Shown here: positions 61,465-64,000 of the stretch, in pieces
Layout: each line of letters starts with the position of its first letter
Position numbering within the stretch: position 1 is the first letter of the stretch
DNA from: an uncultured Desulfuromusa sp.
Lineage (GTDB): Bacteria > Desulfobacterota > Desulfuromonadia > Desulfuromonadales > Geopsychrobacteraceae
Assembly (NCBI RefSeq): GCF_963675815.1
Contig: NZ_OY776576.1
Span: forward strand, 62,001 to 126,000
Direction of reading: 5' to 3'
DNA length: 64,000 nt
Notes under the pieces: model-generated
What the model was told of the DNA's origin: nothing
Database searches by the model: none
What the model saw: the letters and a program-made list of their open reading frames with translations, nothing else
Translations under genes and position numbers: made by a program

Positions 61465-63063
61465 TTATATACTGAGCCGCTTAACTTCGCGGCCTTTCAA
61501 GAAAATATCAAAAATAACTCGGGAAACAAAGATTGCGGTAAATAGCGACGCAACGATACCGATCGACAAAGTAACTGCAAATCCGCGGACCGGACCAGTC
61601 CCGAACTGGAACAGGACCAGAGCTGCCAGAAGAGTGGTCAGGTTCGCATCAATAATTGTCATAAACGCTTTACTATATCCTGACTCCAGCGCCAATTTAG
61701 GGGCCCTTCCGAGACGAACTTCCTCTCGTATCCGCTCAAAGATCAATACGTTCGCATCGACCGCCATACCAACAGTCAAAACGACACCTGCCAAGCCGGG
61801 CAACGTCAGGGTTGCTCCAAACATCGCCAGCATTGCGGTGATAAATACCAAGTTAAGCGCTAGTGCAAAAACAGCGACAATTCCTGACAATTGATAATAA
61901 ATAATCATCGCCAGCACGACCAGAACAGCACCTACCCAGATTGATTTAATTCCCTTGGAGATTGAATCATGCCCTAAGGAGGGTCCAACAGTCCGATTTT
62001 CCAGGATTTTAACTGGAGCGGGAAGTGAACCCGCACGCAATACAATCGCCAGGTCAGTTGCTTCCTGAGATGTGAATGATCCCGAGATCTGCGCACTGCC
62101 TCCCGCAATCCGCTCACGAATGACCGGGGCTGAATAAACGGCGTCATCCAGAACGATTGCCATCCGTTTACCGACATTGGCGGCCGTAATCTGATCAAAG
62201 CGTTTCGCTCCGACCGAATTAAATTCAATAGAAACATAGGGCTCATTAAAGCGCGTATCAATCCGCACATTGGCATCAGAGAGAAGATCTCCCGTGAGGA
62301 CTGTTTTATCAACAACCACCAGAGGTTTTTCTGTTATCGAGCCAGTCGCCTTATTCACATTCCGCTCGTAAAGCAACTGGGTTCCGGCTGGCAACCTACC
62401 CGCAACAGCATCCTGGACGTTGGCCGTTTCATCAACCATTTTGAATTCCAGTCGTGCTGTTTTACCGATGAGAGAAATCGCCCGTTCAGGGTCTTCAACA
62501 CCAGGAAGCTGGATCAGGATGCGGTTGCCACTCTGCCGTTGCAAAGTGGGCTCACTGACACCAAACTGATCAACCCGGTTACGCAAAGTTTCCAGGGCTT
62601 GGCGGACAGCATAATCCTTGATATTTTCGATTTCCTGATCGCTCAACCGGAAATGCTTTTCGATATAACCACCACTTCCGGAAAAGGTTTCAGGCTCCAG
62701 AGATGGATATTCATCGGCCATCAGCGCGTCAACCTTGGCACCTTCAGCTTCATCGTAGACCAGAACAACAAGCCGGTCCCCCTGGCGACGTTCCAACCTC
62801 TTGAAAATGATATCCTTTTCACGAAGCTGGGCTTCAGTCTGATCAATGACCGTATCAATACGACTCTCAACCGCTTTGTCAACATCAACACCAAGCACCA
62901 GATGCATACCACCCTGCAAATCCAGTCCAAGTTGGATTGGACCAAAGGTATTTGTCCACCACTGTGGCAAACTACCCTGCATCAATGTCGGGGCAATGGC
63001 AAAAAATGACAGAAGCAGGCAGACTAAAACCAAGAAACTCCTGAATTTAAGACTATTGGACAT
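61465..63063 (-). CDS. secD: Protein translocase subunit SecD
   Basis: SecD pairs with SecF. The 532-residue protein has a first helix near 9-27, the QLGLDLQGGMHLVLGVDVDKAV periplasmic entry, a large P1 domain (about 45-340, with a repeat LIQLPGVEDPERAISLIGKTARLEF), then helices at about 360-520 with TLPGLAGVVLTVGMAVDANVLIFERIREE, whose Asp is used in proton movement. GGGAG is about 11 nt upstream of the ATG. Neighbour order yajC-secD-secF is classical. Confidence 0.97.
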   Translation of the reverse strand: MSNSLKFRSFLVLVCLLLSFFAIAPTLMQGSLPQWWTNTFGPIQLGLDLQGGMHLVLGVDVDKAVESRIDTVIDQTEAQLREKDIIFKRLERRQGDRLVVLVYDEAEGAKVDALMADEYPSLEPETFSGSGGYIEKHFRLSDQEIENIKDYAVRQALETLRNRVDQFGVSEPTLQRQSGNRILIQLPGVEDPERAISLIGKTARLEFKMVDETANVQDAVAGRLPAGTQLLYERNVNKATGSITEKPLVVVDKTVLTGDLLSDANVRIDTRFNEPYVSIEFNSVGAKRFDQITAANVGKRMAIVLDDAVYSAPVIRERIAGGSAQISGSFTSQEATDLAIVLRAGSLPAPVKILENRTVGPSLGHDSISKGIKSIWVGAVLVVLAMIIYYQLSGIVAVFALALNLVFITAMLAMFGATLTLPGLAGVVLTVGMAVDANVLIFERIREEVRLGRAPKLALESGYSKAFMTIIDANLTTLLAALVLFQFGTGPVRGFAVTLSIGIVASLFTAIFVSRVIFDIFLKGREVKRLSI

Positions 63064-63110
63064 TTGCTTTGTATCTCCCTCTAAGCATTATGGGCAAATC
63101 AAATAGCTGA

Positions 63111-63419
63111 TTACTGTTTAACCTCAGTAATAGAAGCACGGTTCATCTTCATCTTCACTCCCGTTGCAACTTCAAGAGTAACCGTCGTTTCATCGACTGC
63201 AGTAATCTTACCGTGGATCCCACCGGCTGAAACAACTGTATCTCCAGCTTTGAGACCACCGACAAGTTCCTTCTGCTGCTTGGCGCGTTTTTGCTGCGGA
63301 CGGATAAGTAAAAAATAGAAGATGGCAAACATCGCTACCAGCATGATTATTCCCTGATATTGTCCTCCCTGTCCTTGGGCTGCTGCGCCCCCTGCCATTG
63401 CAAAAACCTCTGTAGCCAT
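63111..63419 (-). CDS. yajC: Preprotein translocase auxiliary subunit YajC
   Basis: YajC joins SecDF in the holotranslocon. The 102-residue protein has one helix (QGIIMLVAMFAIFYFLLIRPQQKRAKQQKE, ending with the RPQQKR hallmark) and a small beta domain (GDTVVSAGGIHGKITAVDETTVTLEVATGVKMKMNRASI). The ATG has AGGAGG 7 nt upstream. It lies between tgt and secD, as in most Proteobacteria. Confidence 0.96.
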   Translation of the reverse strand: MATEVFAMAGGAAAQGQGGQYQGIIMLVAMFAIFYFLLIRPQQKRAKQQKELVGGLKAGDTVVSAGGIHGKITAVDETTVTLEVATGVKMKMNRASITEVKQ

Positions 63420-63460
63420 GTGAATTCCTCCTTGAATAGTGTTGTAGATAAAACTAGCGT

Positions 63461-64000
<540 letters not shown>

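Overview
The window looks like chromosome of a Gram-negative, diderm bacterium of the Desulfuromonadales (Geobacter/Pelobacter/Desulfuromonas relatives), with rather low GC content. This rests on gene order: lysS-lolC-lolD-bamA-skp-lpxD-fabZ-lpxA-lpxB-msbA-DUF374-waaA-lpxK in one block, pheA-tyrA-aroA-cmk-rpsA-sppA-ihfB in another, and tgt-yajC-secD-secF at the right edge. Species cannot be fixed from the sequence alone. No insertion sequence, prophage, CRISPR array, rRNA or tRNA was seen.

Layout. 1-14 kb is a surface-polysaccharide and LPS-core region: a remnant of a sugar-nucleotide dehydratase, two tandem Wzz-type chain-length proteins, a UDP-glucuronate 4-epimerase, a ComEA-like secreted HhH protein, an O-antigen ligase/polymerase, two ELM1-family proteins, a pyruvyltransferase-family protein, four glycosyltransferases and a YrbL-type kinase. 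14-28.7 kb is the lipid A, Kdo and outer-membrane biogenesis block, led by lysS and a good sigma-70 promoter. 28.9-37.2 kb holds a second leftward operon: TPR lipoprotein, LolB-like lipoprotein, oppA, oppB, a stand-alone MshEN-like protein, oppC, a YchJ-like protein, mutM and a thioesterase. 37.5-41.8 kb runs rightward and is the most unusual locus: a small membrane protein, a 1083-residue SSS-transporter/STAC/GAF/PP2C phosphatase fusion, a STAS antagonist and an RsbW-like kinase. 41.9-44.2 kb holds a HAD phosphatase, lgt and a RluA-type pseudouridine synthase. A probable 6S-like RNA gene sits at 44.3-44.5 kb. 44.6-51.6 kb is the aromatic amino acid/cmk/rpsA/sppA/ihfB block. 51.8-57.2 kb holds an aminotransferase, a BioD-like/DRTGG protein and a divergent MocR regulator/MFS transporter pair. 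57.1-64 kb holds recJ-murB and the sec operon with a truncated tgt.

The first half mostly serves the outer envelope: making lipid A and Kdo, flipping the core (MsbA), extending and decorating it (glycosyltransferases, kinase, pyruvyltransferase), ligating or polymerising glycans, and placing lipoproteins and beta-barrels (Lol, Bam, Skp). The best candidate for a little-described system is the transporter-coupled partner-switching module at 37.5-41.8 kb. A SLC5-type domain appears to control a PP2C phosphatase, with its likely STAS substrate and HATPase anti-sigma/kinase encoded directly downstream and no sigma factor nearby. Other points of interest are the MshEN-like protein between oppB and oppC, the 6S-like RNA, and a spaced direct repeat between the MocR gene and its transporter.
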